From Niallia sp. Man26 (GTDB lineage Bacteria; Bacillota; Bacilli; Bacillales; Cytobacillaceae): 64,000 bases of DNA. Position 1 is the stretch's first letter, and every line of letters begins with the position of its first letter. Below are positions 37,167-46,145 of the stretch, piece after piece. The position numbers and the translations under genes were made by a program. The notes under the pieces were generated by a model that saw only the letters and a list, made by a program, of their open reading frames with translations, was not told where the DNA came from and did no database searches. The stretch covers positions 558,001-622,000 of the forward strand of contig NZ_CP095744.1 in assembly GCF_022049065.2 (NCBI RefSeq), given 5' to 3'.

Positions 37167-37676
37167 TCATTTTAGCACTTTAAATGGGACATCGAACCAA
37201 AGAATAAGAAAAACGATAACGATTATAGATATTATATATGCTCGACCTGGTTTTTGCTGATGCAATGCAATGACAGAGAACATAATAAGATCAAACAAAA
37301 AGGAATATCCAAATTGCCAGCTGTTTTGGTACGATATTCTTCCTGTCAAAAATAGTATCCACTCTATCACTATATAGATTACAGACCAGACTACTATGTA
37401 AATTATGCGCTTTAACCACCCTTCAGGGAAATGGGACAAGAAGAGAAAGATACTAATCGGCATGGTTATAAGTGCATAAATAACGACAATCATCTCGTGG
37501 CTGTATAAAAAATCGGGATGAAACTTCCAAAGTGTATTTTCATTCACGATATACTCATAAAGCAGACCACCTGTAGATATAAAAAACATACTGGCATGAT
37601 ATTTTCGCCAGTTTTTCCAATCTCCCCATTTAAGAGAGGCTATAATAGTCAGAAGTGTGATGGCGACGTGCATCAT
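37167..37676 (-). CDS. CBO0543-type membrane protein
   Basis: 169 residues, five hydrophobic segments. WGDWKNWRKYHASMFFISTGGLLYEYI and the W-K-F-H-P motif are typical of the CBO0543 group. Function unknown. There is no obvious AGGAGG site at the first Met; the start may lie slightly up- or downstream. Confidence 0.7.
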   Translation of the reverse strand: MMHVAITLLTIIASLKWGDWKNWRKYHASMFFISTGGLLYEYIVNENTLWKFHPDFLYSHEMIVVIYALITMPISIFLFLSHFPEGWLKRIIYIVVWSVIYIVIEWILFLTGRISYQNSWQFGYSFLFDLIMFSVIALHQQKPGRAYIISIIVIVFLILWFDVPFKVLK

Positions 37677-37889
37677 ACACAGCCCTTTCAGGTAATAATA
37701 TAAACAGCAAATCCCTTTAGTACAAATGACCGAGGTCCTTTGAATCTATTCTTTCCATAGTAAGAAAAGATGATGTAAAAAATGCTTGGAATTTGTCTTA
37801 ATAACCTTCCTTTTGTGAAAAAAGGCGGAATTTATGGTAGTATTAATTGTGCTAAATAAAAAAGTGTAGAAAGAAACGAGGAAAAAGAA

Positions 37890-38762
37890 ATGAGTGTGAT
37901 CACGAAAAAAAAGCCCAATAATGTTAAGTTTTTATCGCGGATTTTATTAGTAATTATTGGCGGGTTCATTACAGCTTATGGACTTGAAGCAGTATTAATT
38001 CCAAACAATGTTTCCGACGGTGGAGTTACCGGGATCAGCATTGTTATATCCCAACTGACAGATTTACCGCTAGGCATTTTGATTGCTATCTTAAATTTAC
38101 CGTTTATATTTTTAGGATATAAGCAAATTGGTAAGAGTTTTGCGATATTTTCCATAATCGGCATCGCCTCACTGGCTGCAGGTACAGTACTTATGCACCA
38201 TATCAATACGATTATTCATGGAGATACATTGCTTGTTACTGTAGTCGGCGGAATCATCATCGGTTTTGGTATGGGTCTTGCTTTGCGTAACGGTGGAGCA
38301 CTTGATGGAATTGATATGCTTGCAGTATTACTGTCACGAAAATTGCCTTTTGGTACGAGCGACCTTATTTTATTTCTTAATGTTTTTGTATTTGCTATTG
38401 TATCAATCGTATTCGGTCTACAAGGAGCAATCCTCTCTGGTATCGCCTACTTTATCGCCTCTAAAGTAATCCATATCGTTGAAGAAGGTTTAAGCGGATC
38501 TAAAACCTTTAAAATCATTACAAATGAACCAGAATTGATGGTAGAGACTATCCGTGACAGACTAGGCAGAAGTGCTACATACAGTCTAGTACAGGGAGCC
38601 TATTCTAGTGAAAGATTTAAAGAAATCACTTGTGTCATCAACAGACTGGAAGAAAGCAAAATGAAAGAAATCATCTATGAAATTGACAGCGGCGCCTTCG
38701 TTACAGTTTATGATGTAGCAGAAGTTAAAGGCGGTAATTTCAAAAAGAAAGATATCCATTAA
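37890..38762 (+). CDS. YitT-family membrane protein
   Basis: 290 residues. Five to six membrane segments in residues 15-185 (ILLVIIGGFITAYGLEAVLIPNN, GGVTGISIV, LRNGGALDGIDMLAVLL), then a C-terminal DUF2179 domain (KTFKIITNEPELMVETI, YSSERFKEITCVI, DSGAFVTVYDVAEVKGG). Role unknown in general. ACGAGGAAAA precedes the ATG. Confidence 0.9.
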   Translation: MSVITKKKPNNVKFLSRILLVIIGGFITAYGLEAVLIPNNVSDGGVTGISIVISQLTDLPLGILIAILNLPFIFLGYKQIGKSFAIFSIIGIASLAAGTVLMHHINTIIHGDTLLVTVVGGIIIGFGMGLALRNGGALDGIDMLAVLLSRKLPFGTSDLILFLNVFVFAIVSIVFGLQGAILSGIAYFIASKVIHIVEEGLSGSKTFKIITNEPELMVETIRDRLGRSATYSLVQGAYSSERFKEITCVINRLEESKMKEIIYEIDSGAFVTVYDVAEVKGGNFKKKDIH

Positions 38763-38770
38763 ACAACATA

Positions 38771-38806
38771 GGCGAGAAAGAAAAATATTCTTTCTCGCCT
38801 TTTTTC
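38771..38806 (+). terminator. yitT-like gene terminator
   Basis: AGGCGAGAAAGAA pairs with TTCTTTCTCGCCT, then a T tract. Confidence 0.92.
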
Positions 38807-38817
38807 TATTTACTAAT

Positions 38818-38860
38818 GAAAGGACAAGCCTCACTCACGAAGAGTGAGGCTTGTCCTTTT
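38818..38860 (-). terminator. L,D-transpeptidase gene terminator
   Basis: AAAGGACAAGCCTCACTC pairs with its perfect complement around a short loop; T tracts on both sides. Confidence 0.92.
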
Positions 38861-38883
38861 ACTTAAGACAGACAGTAATAAAC

Positions 38884-40011
38884 CTAGTATTTGCCTAGAC
38901 CAGAATCTGGCGTTTGAATAATTACAGGGTTTTTGTCTGGATTCAGCCATTTTAACACTGTCGTTACATTAGCTTTAGAAGTGGCTGTGCAGCCGGCTGT
39001 ATAGCCATACTTGCCTGCAACATGGAAGAAAATCGCGCTTCCTTTTCCTGCAACAGGGTTTTTCGTATTATAATTGATAACAAATCCTAAATCATATTCA
39101 GGAATATTCATCTTTTCGGCACTTTTCCAGCGTCCATTGTTTTTAGAAGCCTTTTGCCAAGTATTGTATAAGGAGGAGGCTGGATCATCTACCCAAACAT
39201 CATCACTTGTAATTTTGCGATACGGCAATTTCGTACCTGGATTAGCTCCTCTCCCAAAGGCTGTCCCAATTGTATATTTCCCTGTCGGTGAAGCTTGAGA
39301 GCCTTCTGACATTTTGTCAGTCATTCCATTTTTGCCAAGCACGCCTGTCATCGATTGAACTTGTTTCCATTTGCCATTAGTCTTCTCAAATGTACGTATT
39401 GTCGCTGTTTTAGAAGAAGCATTCGATGATGTCACTAATATCAACTGTTGGGCCTTACCAAGTGTCTTCATATTATTTACAGTATCCTCAATGGAAGACT
39501 TTGATGAAACACTAGATGATGTTGCTGCTTTTACATATGTACCGCTGACATAGCCTGTTTTCCCTTTAAAGTCAATTTTATACCAGCCATTTGATTCCTT
39601 CTTCTGAACTGTAAGCTTTGTTCCCTTTTTTACAGAGCCAATCACTTTATACTTCGTGCTCGAGCCGCTTCTTACATTCAAAGTGTCTGCGGTTACCGTA
39701 TAAGTTGTAGTACTTGATGAAGCCACTTTCACATATGTGCCGCTCACATAACCTGTTTTTCCTTTAAAGGTTATCTTATACCAGCCGTTCGATTCCTTCT
39801 TTTGTACAGACAGCTTACTACCTTTTTTTACTGAACCAATCACTTTATGCTTTGTACTCGAACCACTTCTTACATTCAGTGTATCAGCTGTTACTGTATA
39901 TGTTACAGAACTGGCAGCTTTTGCAGAGGGCGTTCCTAAAATCCCTTGACCTGCAACAAGACTTGCACTTAGCACAAAGCAGGTTACTACCATATAAATA
40001 TACTTTTTCAT
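38884..40011 (-). CDS. Secreted L,D-transpeptidase with two SH3 domains
   Basis: 375 residues from MKKYIYMVVTCFVLSASLVA (40011). Sec signal with cleavage near SAKA. Two near-identical bacterial SH3 repeats of about 66 residues (TADTLNVRSGSSTK...GYVSGTYVK) bind the wall. The C-terminal YkuD-like domain has the FFHVAG...TAGCTA motif with His and the catalytic Cys. It may cross-link or edit peptidoglycan. The SH3 repeats are also near-identical in DNA, a recent duplication. Confidence 0.88.
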   Translation of the reverse strand: MKKYIYMVVTCFVLSASLVAGQGILGTPSAKAASSVTYTVTADTLNVRSGSSTKHKVIGSVKKGSKLSVQKKESNGWYKITFKGKTGYVSGTYVKVASSSTTTYTVTADTLNVRSGSSTKYKVIGSVKKGTKLTVQKKESNGWYKIDFKGKTGYVSGTYVKAATSSSVSSKSSIEDTVNNMKTLGKAQQLILVTSSNASSKTATIRTFEKTNGKWKQVQSMTGVLGKNGMTDKMSEGSQASPTGKYTIGTAFGRGANPGTKLPYRKITSDDVWVDDPASSLYNTWQKASKNNGRWKSAEKMNIPEYDLGFVINYNTKNPVAGKGSAIFFHVAGKYGYTAGCTATSKANVTTVLKWLNPDKNPVIIQTPDSGLGKY

Positions 40012-40121
40012 CCTATCACTCCCTTTCTTCACAACCATATTGTAGCAGTTTTTTGCTGATTACTAGTTTCCATCACATAAAAATCACCAAAATGTAATGG
40101 TTGACATACATTTAACAGGGT

Positions 40122-40328
40122 TCAGCTATAGAACCCTGTTACTACTAAAATATATACCCCTATAACCGTTACACTCAATCCTGTTAAAAAGGCAATGCCA
40201 GTACTTTTCTTTTTTCTTGTATTAAACCACACAGTTGCTGCGGCAATCACAGTGAAGAGAATTCCGAAAATAATCGATGCAGACGGTGTTGTAGGCTGTA
40301 TCCAATCATACCAATGCAAAAAATTCAT
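40122..40328 (-). CDS. Small two-helix membrane protein
   Basis: 68 residues; segments at about 18-35 and 46-64 with a KKK turn between. AAGGAGTGATGAC precedes the ATG, so it is likely translated. Family not recognised. Confidence 0.65.
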   Translation of the reverse strand: MNFLHWYDWIQPTTPSASIIFGILFTVIAAATVWFNTRKKKSTGIAFLTGLSVTVIGVYILVVTGFYS

Positions 40329-40559
40329 GTCATCACTCCTTGAATAGAGATAATTTAACCAATCCGTTTAAAATTCACCATTAAAGTAACTGATTCTCCT
40401 TCTGGTCTTACTCTAATTTATACCGTATGTAGTGATGGCTAATTAATGTTATTTATATTATCTATTTTTGTAGGAAAATTAGGAAGGAATCAGTTTGCCA
40501 ATTGATATTCGACGTGTCTTATTAGTTTATGACCAGTTTTGTTTTCATTTTACTTAAAT

Positions 40560-40844
40560 TTAAGGTTCTTGAAATCCATACAAACCAACAAAGGTTAGGC
40601 TTAGACTTATCAAGAGCATAATGGTGCTAAAAGTGAACAATATGAATCTGTATTTGTTCCTCTCTGCAGGAAATGCAAACAATACTCCTAGAAAATTATA
40701 AAGGTTTAGTATGTACATAAATGACATTCCCTTTGTTCCAAAAGATAATGTTTCAGCAATTTCTCCATCCTTAGAAAATGATACAATCATAAGAAATCCT
40801 AACAGTGTGGATATTATTGATAAGATTGAAAAGAAGATTCTCAT
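40560..40844 (-). CDS. Small membrane protein, three helices
   Basis: 94 residues; segments at about 4-22, 40-58 and 68-88. GGAGGAGAGAT precedes the ATG. Not recognised. Confidence 0.65.
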   Translation of the reverse strand: MRIFFSILSIISTLLGFLMIVSFSKDGEIAETLSFGTKGMSFMYILNLYNFLGVLFAFPAERNKYRFILFTFSTIMLLISLSLTFVGLYGFQEP

Positions 40845-40917
40845 ATCTCTCCTCCAAAGTTACAATTACTGTCTGCTTTAATTCATTTTATTACAGAACA
40901 TTCCATTTTAAATAAAA

Positions 40918-41562
40918 TTAATTGGAGATAAAAGGTGCTTTTTGTATATATTTCGAATCTTCAATTTGGTTAATTATAAAAGTACCGATATCTCCATTTG
41001 TTATTTTTATTCCTGGTAAATCTGTTAGATTTTCTTTTATGTATCCTATATCCTCCTGATCAGTGACGAATGGCAGCCTAATTAGAGTCCATTTTTTAAT
41101 CTGTTCATTACTGTTAAGAAAATCCCATTCTTTTTTCTTATCTATCATCATATCAGAGTAAAAATTTTCAAACAGCTTTGCACCAAGTCTATTTATAAGA
41201 CTTTTTTTATCGTTAGAAATAGTTAAGGAACCTCCAGTAACACCTATATAACGTTCAATTTGTAATTCTGCCATTATCTCAATAATTGTCTTCGTAACAC
41301 TGCTATAAATCGGTTTCTCTTTGAGGGGTTGCCCAAAAGTATTAATTACTATTTGACAATCCTTTAGCAGCTTTTGAATATCTTCTCTATTCTGGACAGC
41401 CCCTTCTACTATTTCTATCCTATCGTCATTTAAAGATAACTTTTTGGGAGTTCTAACAAGCATTCGAACTTGATAGCCGTTTTCTAACGCTTTAACAGCA
41501 ATTCGACGTCCAACCTTTCCTGTTCCTCCAATAATAGCAATCTTATTTAGATTATCCATCAT
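40918..41562 (-). CDS. NAD(P)-binding atypical SDR (NmrA-like)
   Basis: About 214 residues; starts MMDNLNKIAIIGGTGKVGRRI, with GAGGTGG just before the two ATG codons. Rossmann motif GGTGKVGR, then IVEGAVQNREDI and RYIGVTGGS. Such proteins reduce or sense NAD(P)H; the substrate is unknown. Confidence 0.85.
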   Translation of the reverse strand: MMDNLNKIAIIGGTGKVGRRIAVKALENGYQVRMLVRTPKKLSLNDDRIEIVEGAVQNREDIQKLLKDCQIVINTFGQPLKEKPIYSSVTKTIIEIMAELQIERYIGVTGGSLTISNDKKSLINRLGAKLFENFYSDMMIDKKKEWDFLNSNEQIKKWTLIRLPFVTDQEDIGYIKENLTDLPGIKITNGDIGTFIINQIEDSKYIQKAPFISN

Positions 41563-41614
41563 CCACCTCAAGTAAAATAGTCACTATACCATTTATTCAG
41601 AGTTTGCCACGCCC

Positions 41615-42001
41615 TCATTTTTTTACTACCACTGATTTCCTTCCATTCCCAAGGTCAAATAGGGTCATAACAATACTAATTATTCCAACAATGGTTCCTA
41701 AACCACCAATAATGCTTATTAAAATACTGGGAATCACTAAACCTACGATAACTACCCCTAAAAAGGTCAGTACTATAAACGCTTGATAAACTGCAGAAAT
41801 AATATTTAAAGCAACATGATTAAAACAAGCTAAAATCAATGGTGGTAATAACAGAACTATAAGTGTACCAAGGGACGTTAAAAAATTTTGCGGTTCATCA
41901 AATGAAACAGTATTAGGGCCTGTCGGATTTTTAGCAGCTAGGAATAAAGTAATGACTGCCAATATCATAATCACTAACATCATAGAAAGTCTTTTTACCA
42001 T
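41615..42001 (-). CDS. Hypothetical membrane protein
   Basis: 128 residues, four hydrophobic segments (about 8-22, 42-60, 64-90, 93-116), ending NGRKSVVVKK. Ribosome site AAAAGGAG precedes the ATG. Resembles unnamed Bacillus membrane proteins; no function. Confidence 0.65.
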   Translation of the reverse strand: MVKRLSMMLVIMILAVITLFLAAKNPTGPNTVSFDEPQNFLTSLGTLIVLLLPPLILACFNHVALNIISAVYQAFIVLTFLGVVIVGLVIPSILISIIGGLGTIVGIISIVMTLFDLGNGRKSVVVKK

Positions 42002-42217
42002 AATTGATACTCCTTTTTGGTTAATCAGGATACTCTTTTATTAAACCGTTACAAAAGCGATCTATTCTCTATACGAACGGAAAATAAAAAAGTTCCATAA
42101 TTATACATAAAAAGAAACTTTTCCAATTTATCATCGTCTAATGTTTCAAGATTGACACAATGTATTAGCTATTTTAATAACATAAGACCCCCCACTAAAC
42201 ATAAAGGAGAGAAATTG

Positions 42218-42634
42218 TTGAAGAAAAAGAGATTTTTGATTGGATTTTTAAGTCTCCTCATTATTTTTTCTGGTATATATGCATACATTTCAAGCATTTC
42301 TATTTCTGGTAAATCTGACAACGGTATGTGGAAATATACATACAAGAAAAACCTTGATGAAAGTGCGCCAAGCGGTTGGCAAGGTAAAATAAAGCAATTA
42401 AATAACGAAAAAGTTAATGTGTCCAAATTAGAATATATGGATAATGGTGAAATAATAGCTGAGCAGGATGAGTTTAGTTATGGAAGAGCTGAAGATGGTT
42501 CTGTAACAACCGCAAATCCATTCTTTACTGACTTTCTATTAGGAGATGAACTAGTTGAGGGACATGTATACAAATTAATTATTACTTATAAGAAAGATGG
42601 AAAATCTCATAAAGATACTATCGAAATTAAATAA
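42218..42634 (+). CDS. Small exported or anchored hypothetical protein
   Basis: 138 residues from TTG at 42218 (KKKRFLIGFLSLLIIFSGIY), with AAGGAG upstream. A single N-terminal helix anchors a beta-rich outer domain (MWKYTYKKNLDESAPSGWQG, then YKLIITYKKDGKSHKDTIEIK). Not recognised. Confidence 0.6.
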   Translation: MKKKRFLIGFLSLLIIFSGIYAYISSISISGKSDNGMWKYTYKKNLDESAPSGWQGKIKQLNNEKVNVSKLEYMDNGEIIAEQDEFSYGRAEDGSVTTANPFFTDFLLGDELVEGHVYKLIITYKKDGKSHKDTIEIK

Positions 42635-42667
42635 TATAAATGCAATTATTAATAGCAAGAGAAAGAT

Positions 42668-42702
42668 AAAATGGGTTGCCTGATATTCAGACAACCCATT
42701 TT
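42668..42702. terminator. Terminator between convergent genes
   Basis: AAAATGGGTTG and CAACCCATTTT arms; works in both directions. Confidence 0.85.
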
Positions 42703-42703
42703 A

Positions 42704-43201
42704 TTACTGATTCAATTCAACTGTTTCATTAACATCTGTAGATTTAGAGCTTTGCCCTGTCATCCGTTTATAGAAAAAGGCCATCTTCTTCGTGAAATTA
42801 CCTGTTTCCCAATATTCAGCCGCTTCTGCTTTCACCTTTATTAAGACAACGCTAGGATCATCATAAGAAGTTTGCATAATTTGCTCGTATGCTTTGCTCC
42901 ATAATTCCTTTTTCTTATTTAAATCCTCTACGATTTCCGCTCTTCCGCGAACAGAAACATAGGATTTACCTGCATAAGCAACATTAACGTCTTGATCATG
43001 TAAGATTTCTTCATATTTATCCGTCTCTTTTTTCGTGAAGAACCACAAATCACCATCAAACTCTACTTCTTGTGTTTTCATAGGACGAGACACAAGCCCT
43101 TCTTCTGTTACCGTCGTTAGCATGGCTGTGTCTATGTCTTTAATTAACTCTCTTAATGTTTCCAACTCTTCTTGTTTTATCATGTTAGACATCTCCATCA
43201 C
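42704..43201 (-). CDS. ydaG: General stress protein 26-like flavin-binding protein
   Basis: 165 residues. Pyridoxamine-phosphate-oxidase-like split barrel (MLTTVTEEGLVSRPMKTQEV, DLWFFTKKETDKYEEI, AYAGKSYVSVRGRAEIVED, AEYWETGN) of the YdaG/GSP26 family. It binds FMN or a similar ligand. A SigB-like promoter lies upstream. Confidence 0.88.
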   Translation of the reverse strand: MMEMSNMIKQEELETLRELIKDIDTAMLTTVTEEGLVSRPMKTQEVEFDGDLWFFTKKETDKYEEILHDQDVNVAYAGKSYVSVRGRAEIVEDLNKKKELWSKAYEQIMQTSYDDPSVVLIKVKAEAAEYWETGNFTKKMAFFYKRMTGQSSKSTDVNETVELNQ

Positions 43202-43225
43202 CTCATTTAAGTTTATAGAGGTATA

Positions 43226-43250
43226 TTACCCTTTTCCAAAACTTTTAATC
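43226..43250 (-). promoter_or_regulatory. Candidate SigB promoter of the ydaG-like gene
   Basis: Minus strand GATTAA (43245-43250), 13-base spacer, GGGTAA (43226-43231), close to the consensus GTTTAA-N12-14-GGGTAT. Confidence 0.45.
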
Positions 43251-43363
43251 AGGGAGGACTGCTTAATAATGATTAGTTGAATTATTTAATAATATCTCTG
43301 CGAAATGCTTCCTTAAATCAAGCATTATACAATGTTTTTTAATACGAAAATCTAAACCTTATT

Positions 43364-44356
43364 TTATATGTGACGAACTATTTCCTCACAATAATCCAAA
43401 TAGACTTTACTTATCAGTGTATCCTTTGGAGCTAAGATGGCACTTACATAGATTAAAAATTCTGAATCATGCAAGTATGGATTTAACATAGAATGCTTGA
43501 CTCCTAATATCGTTTTTACTGTTAATTGCGTTTCCGGTAACCATTCTTTGTATGTCTTCACTGTATCCTTAGAATCCACATTCTCATCATTTTCAGCTAA
43601 TATCAAATATACTGGGGAGTTAATTTTCTTAATATCTTCTGTCCCATCTGCTGAAATATTCTTTTGCACAAATGTGTATCTATCTTCGGATAAGCTGTTG
43701 TCATTCGTTTTTTGCATGTATTCTTTATAGGAAGCGCCTGATTCAATAAGATTAGACGCTTGTTCATCCTTGTCTAGTTCACTCTGTATTTCTTCATCCG
43801 TTTTGCCAGCTCTTTTCATTTCCATGGTCGTAAAATACTCTCCTTGTCTAAGCCAATTGATGGCAGGACCCACTAAAATAGCTGCTGTAATATCGGTGCG
43901 ATTTTGCTGTACTTTTGGAACTACCCAGCCAGCTTGGCTAGCTCCCCAGAGGATGATTTTCTCTGTATTCATAGATTTCTGCTGCTTTGCCCATTCGATT
44001 ACTTCTTCTACTTCCTTCGCTCGATCGTCCATTGTTTGATCTAACCAATTCCCTGCTGAATCTCCTATTTCTGGTTTATTCCAAGATACAGATGCATAGC
44101 CTTGTTTTGCAAACCGTTCCATTAAAGGCTTATAACCTCCATCCTGTGTTGCGTTTTGCGGTCCATCTCCATGAACAAATATAACAATTCCTTCATTCTT
44201 CTCTTTAGGCATGGCAAGAAAGCCTTCTAAATTTCCTTGCTTGGTTTTAATGTTCACCTCTTTCTCCAGCATAGCGTAGTCATTTTCATAAAGGAAACCA
44301 GCGATTGTCATTATTATCAATACAATGCTAATAAGTAATTTAAACCTCGTTTTCAT
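43364..44356 (-). CDS. Membrane-anchored alpha/beta hydrolase
   Basis: 330 residues. N-terminal anchor (LLISIVLIIMTIAGFLY), then VIFVHGDGPQNATQDGG (oxyanion loop), nucleophile elbow WGASQAGW near residue 140, Asp in LAENDENVD, and His in GVKHSML. Dienelactone-hydrolase-like peptidase or esterase. It overlaps the GNAT gene by 17 bases, as part of the merR operon. Confidence 0.85.
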   Translation of the reverse strand: MKTRFKLLISIVLIIMTIAGFLYENDYAMLEKEVNIKTKQGNLEGFLAMPKEKNEGIVIFVHGDGPQNATQDGGYKPLMERFAKQGYASVSWNKPEIGDSAGNWLDQTMDDRAKEVEEVIEWAKQQKSMNTEKIILWGASQAGWVVPKVQQNRTDITAAILVGPAINWLRQGEYFTTMEMKRAGKTDEEIQSELDKDEQASNLIESGASYKEYMQKTNDNSLSEDRYTFVQKNISADGTEDIKKINSPVYLILAENDENVDSKDTVKTYKEWLPETQLTVKTILGVKHSMLNPYLHDSEFLIYVSAILAPKDTLISKVYLDYCEEIVRHI

Positions 44357-44942
44357 TATTTTTTATCCCTTTCCACTCCATGAAATACCACCTCTCTATT
44401 CCATACTGCCTTCCTATTAAACTTGTTCCTTTTTTCTTTATCTGGAATCCTAGTCTTTCATAAAGTCTACTAGCAGCAGCGTTAGTTGCAGAAACATATA
44501 ATGTTACATACTGATCACCCTTCACCAAGTTTTTAACCAATTTAATAAGCTGTGTACCAATTCCTTTTCCTCGGTTACATTTAGTTACGGCTATAAAGTC
44601 TATGTGAATTTCTTTAGCTTTGCTTCTATGATCGAACGCTACAAGGAAAATACATGTTTTAAAAAGTGCTTGTAAATTTAACTGTATAAACAACCGACCC
44701 AATAATTTTAGTCCCTTCCACTTTTTTGGTTTAATAAATAAAATTCATTCTATTTTCTTATCTCTTACTATGAGCAAATTATCTCGGTGATTCTGTAAAA
44801 TATGCTCTGCTAGACAACGCAAAACAAAACTCCGCTCGACTTCTGGCAAGTTTAGTGCTTGAAATTCTTCCTGAAATCCTTCCAATAATAGAACCGCTAT
44901 CTCTTCTATATCCTTTCTAGAACTAGCAATTCCTCGCTTCAT
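44340..44942 (-). pseudogene. GNAT acetyltransferase interrupted by an in-frame TGA
   Basis: Codons from MKRGIASSRKDIEEIAVLLL run to RDKKIE, TGA (44745-44747), then ILFIKPKKWKGLKLLGRLFI and the acetyl-CoA motif VTKCNRGKGIGTQLIKL in the same frame. Joined, it is 200 residues, a normal GNAT. Either half alone would be incomplete. The ATG overlaps the merR stop (ATGA). Paired with a MerR gene, it recalls bltR-bltD. The stop may be a true mutation or a sequencing error. Confidence 0.8.
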
Positions 44943-45688
44943 TTCGCCTTAACCTCTAAACTATATACCATCTCTTTGATATAAAATGCTGATAAATTCG
45001 CTTCCTCTAGTATCAATAAATCATGTTCAAATTTGGCATTTATCAGATCGAGATTCTTGTAAAAACACTCTATCTCTTCTAAAAGTTGGTCTTCTAGTTC
45101 TACACATATTTTCTTACAATAGTAGGTTCCTGCACGAAAAGCATAATCTGCTTCTTCCAAACTCGTTCTATACATTACTTTGACATTACTTCCATTCTCT
45201 AATATTGCATAAGAGACATCTTCTACAATATTTCTATTGCCATTTTTCCATTTAGCTAGCTTTTTCAAATTTAGGTTGTATGCTTCATCTACAAATACAT
45301 CCTCAAAGCAGGCAAAATATCTGTCTTCTTTATTCTCTTCGACCAGCTTGTATGTTTCAGTTTGTTGAAGCTCGAGAATGGTTTGTACATTCCCCTTTAA
45401 CTTAGTAAGACGTGTAATTTCATTCTCGAAATGTACTAGTACACTAGATAATGCTTCAGTATAATCTGTTTTCTTCTCCACAATGTTTTTTATTTCTTTT
45501 AACGAAAAACCTAATTGCTTTAGCAGCAAAATATGTGACATCGCATACACTTCCGCTTCTCCATACATATGATAGCCATTTACATCAATAAATGCGGGCT
45601 GTATTATTTGTTGTTCCTCATAATGCCTTACCACGTATTTCGTTATATTCAGTAATTTAGCTAATTCTCCACTTGTTAAGTGCTGCAT
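44939..45688 (-). CDS. MerR-family regulator
   Basis: 249 residues from MQHLTSGELAKLLNITKYVV, with GGAGG upstream. HTH plus wing (VVRHYEEQQIIQPAF, GYHMYGEAEVYAMSHILLLKQLGFSLKEI) and dimer helix to about 115, then an effector domain related to BltR/BmrR types. First gene of an operon with the GNAT and hydrolase genes; it likely controls its own 19-base-spacer promoter. Confidence 0.88.
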   Translation of the reverse strand: MQHLTSGELAKLLNITKYVVRHYEEQQIIQPAFIDVNGYHMYGEAEVYAMSHILLLKQLGFSLKEIKNIVEKKTDYTEALSSVLVHFENEITRLTKLKGNVQTILELQQTETYKLVEENKEDRYFACFEDVFVDEAYNLNLKKLAKWKNGNRNIVEDVSYAILENGSNVKVMYRTSLEEADYAFRAGTYYCKKICVELEDQLLEEIECFYKNLDLINAKFEHDLLILEEANLSAFYIKEMVYSLEVKAK

Positions 45689-45712
45689 GCTTATTCCTCC
45701 AATCATATTTAC

Positions 45713-45743
45713 AGCATAAACCGTGTGGTTACCACACAGTCAA
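45713..45743 (-). promoter_or_regulatory. MerR-type promoter with 19-base spacer
   Basis: -35 TTGACT (45738-45743), 19-base spacer, -10 TATGCT (45713-45718). The spacer holds the perfect dyad GTGTGG-TTA-CCACAC (45723-45737). This is the classic over-long promoter twisted by MerR activators. Confidence 0.85.
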
Positions 45744-45819
45744 TCATTTTCCATTTACTTTTTACAAGCCATAAAGAAATATCAGCCTAATGATTGCTTT
45801 ATAACACCATTGGCTAACA

Positions 45820-45852
45820 TAAAAAAAGACACACCCATAATTTCTATGGGTA
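45820..45852 (-). terminator. Terminator of the 93-residue membrane gene
   Basis: ACCCATA pairs with TATGGGT; seven T follow on the minus strand. Confidence 0.75.
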
Positions 45853-45863
45853 AGCGCCCGATT

Positions 45864-46145
45864 TTAGTTCATTCTATTAAGTGACGAAGAAGTAAGCATC
45901 TTAAAATACCCAACCAGCGTTGTGACAAGACCAATTCCAAAAAGTATACTGCCAGCAGTCAAAAAATTATTTATGTAGCCTTTCATTACTAGATGGTATG
46001 TAGGAGTGTCTGCCCCTCCTTGTTTAATAAGCCAATTTTCAGCAGTGAATGTACCAAATTTAATACTGAAAAATAGTAGAATAAATCCAATAGCAGTTAG
46101 TAAAATACCTAAAGCAACGAAACCTTTCCATTTATCTTTTGCCAT
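45864..46145 (-). CDS. Small two-helix membrane protein
   Basis: 93 residues; segments at about 8-28 and 60-82 with a polar loop (GTFTAENWLIKQGGADTPTYH). Followed by a terminator. Not recognised. Confidence 0.65.
   Translation of the reverse strand: MAKDKWKGFVALGILLTAIGFILLFFSIKFGTFTAENWLIKQGGADTPTYHLVMKGYINNFLTAGSILFGIGLVTTLVGYFKMLTSSSLNRMN

Noticed and set aside
38818..38860. CRISPR-like or dispersed repeat
   Set aside because: A single perfect hairpin with T tracts; it is a terminator. I saw no CRISPR array, insertion sequence or integrase in the window.
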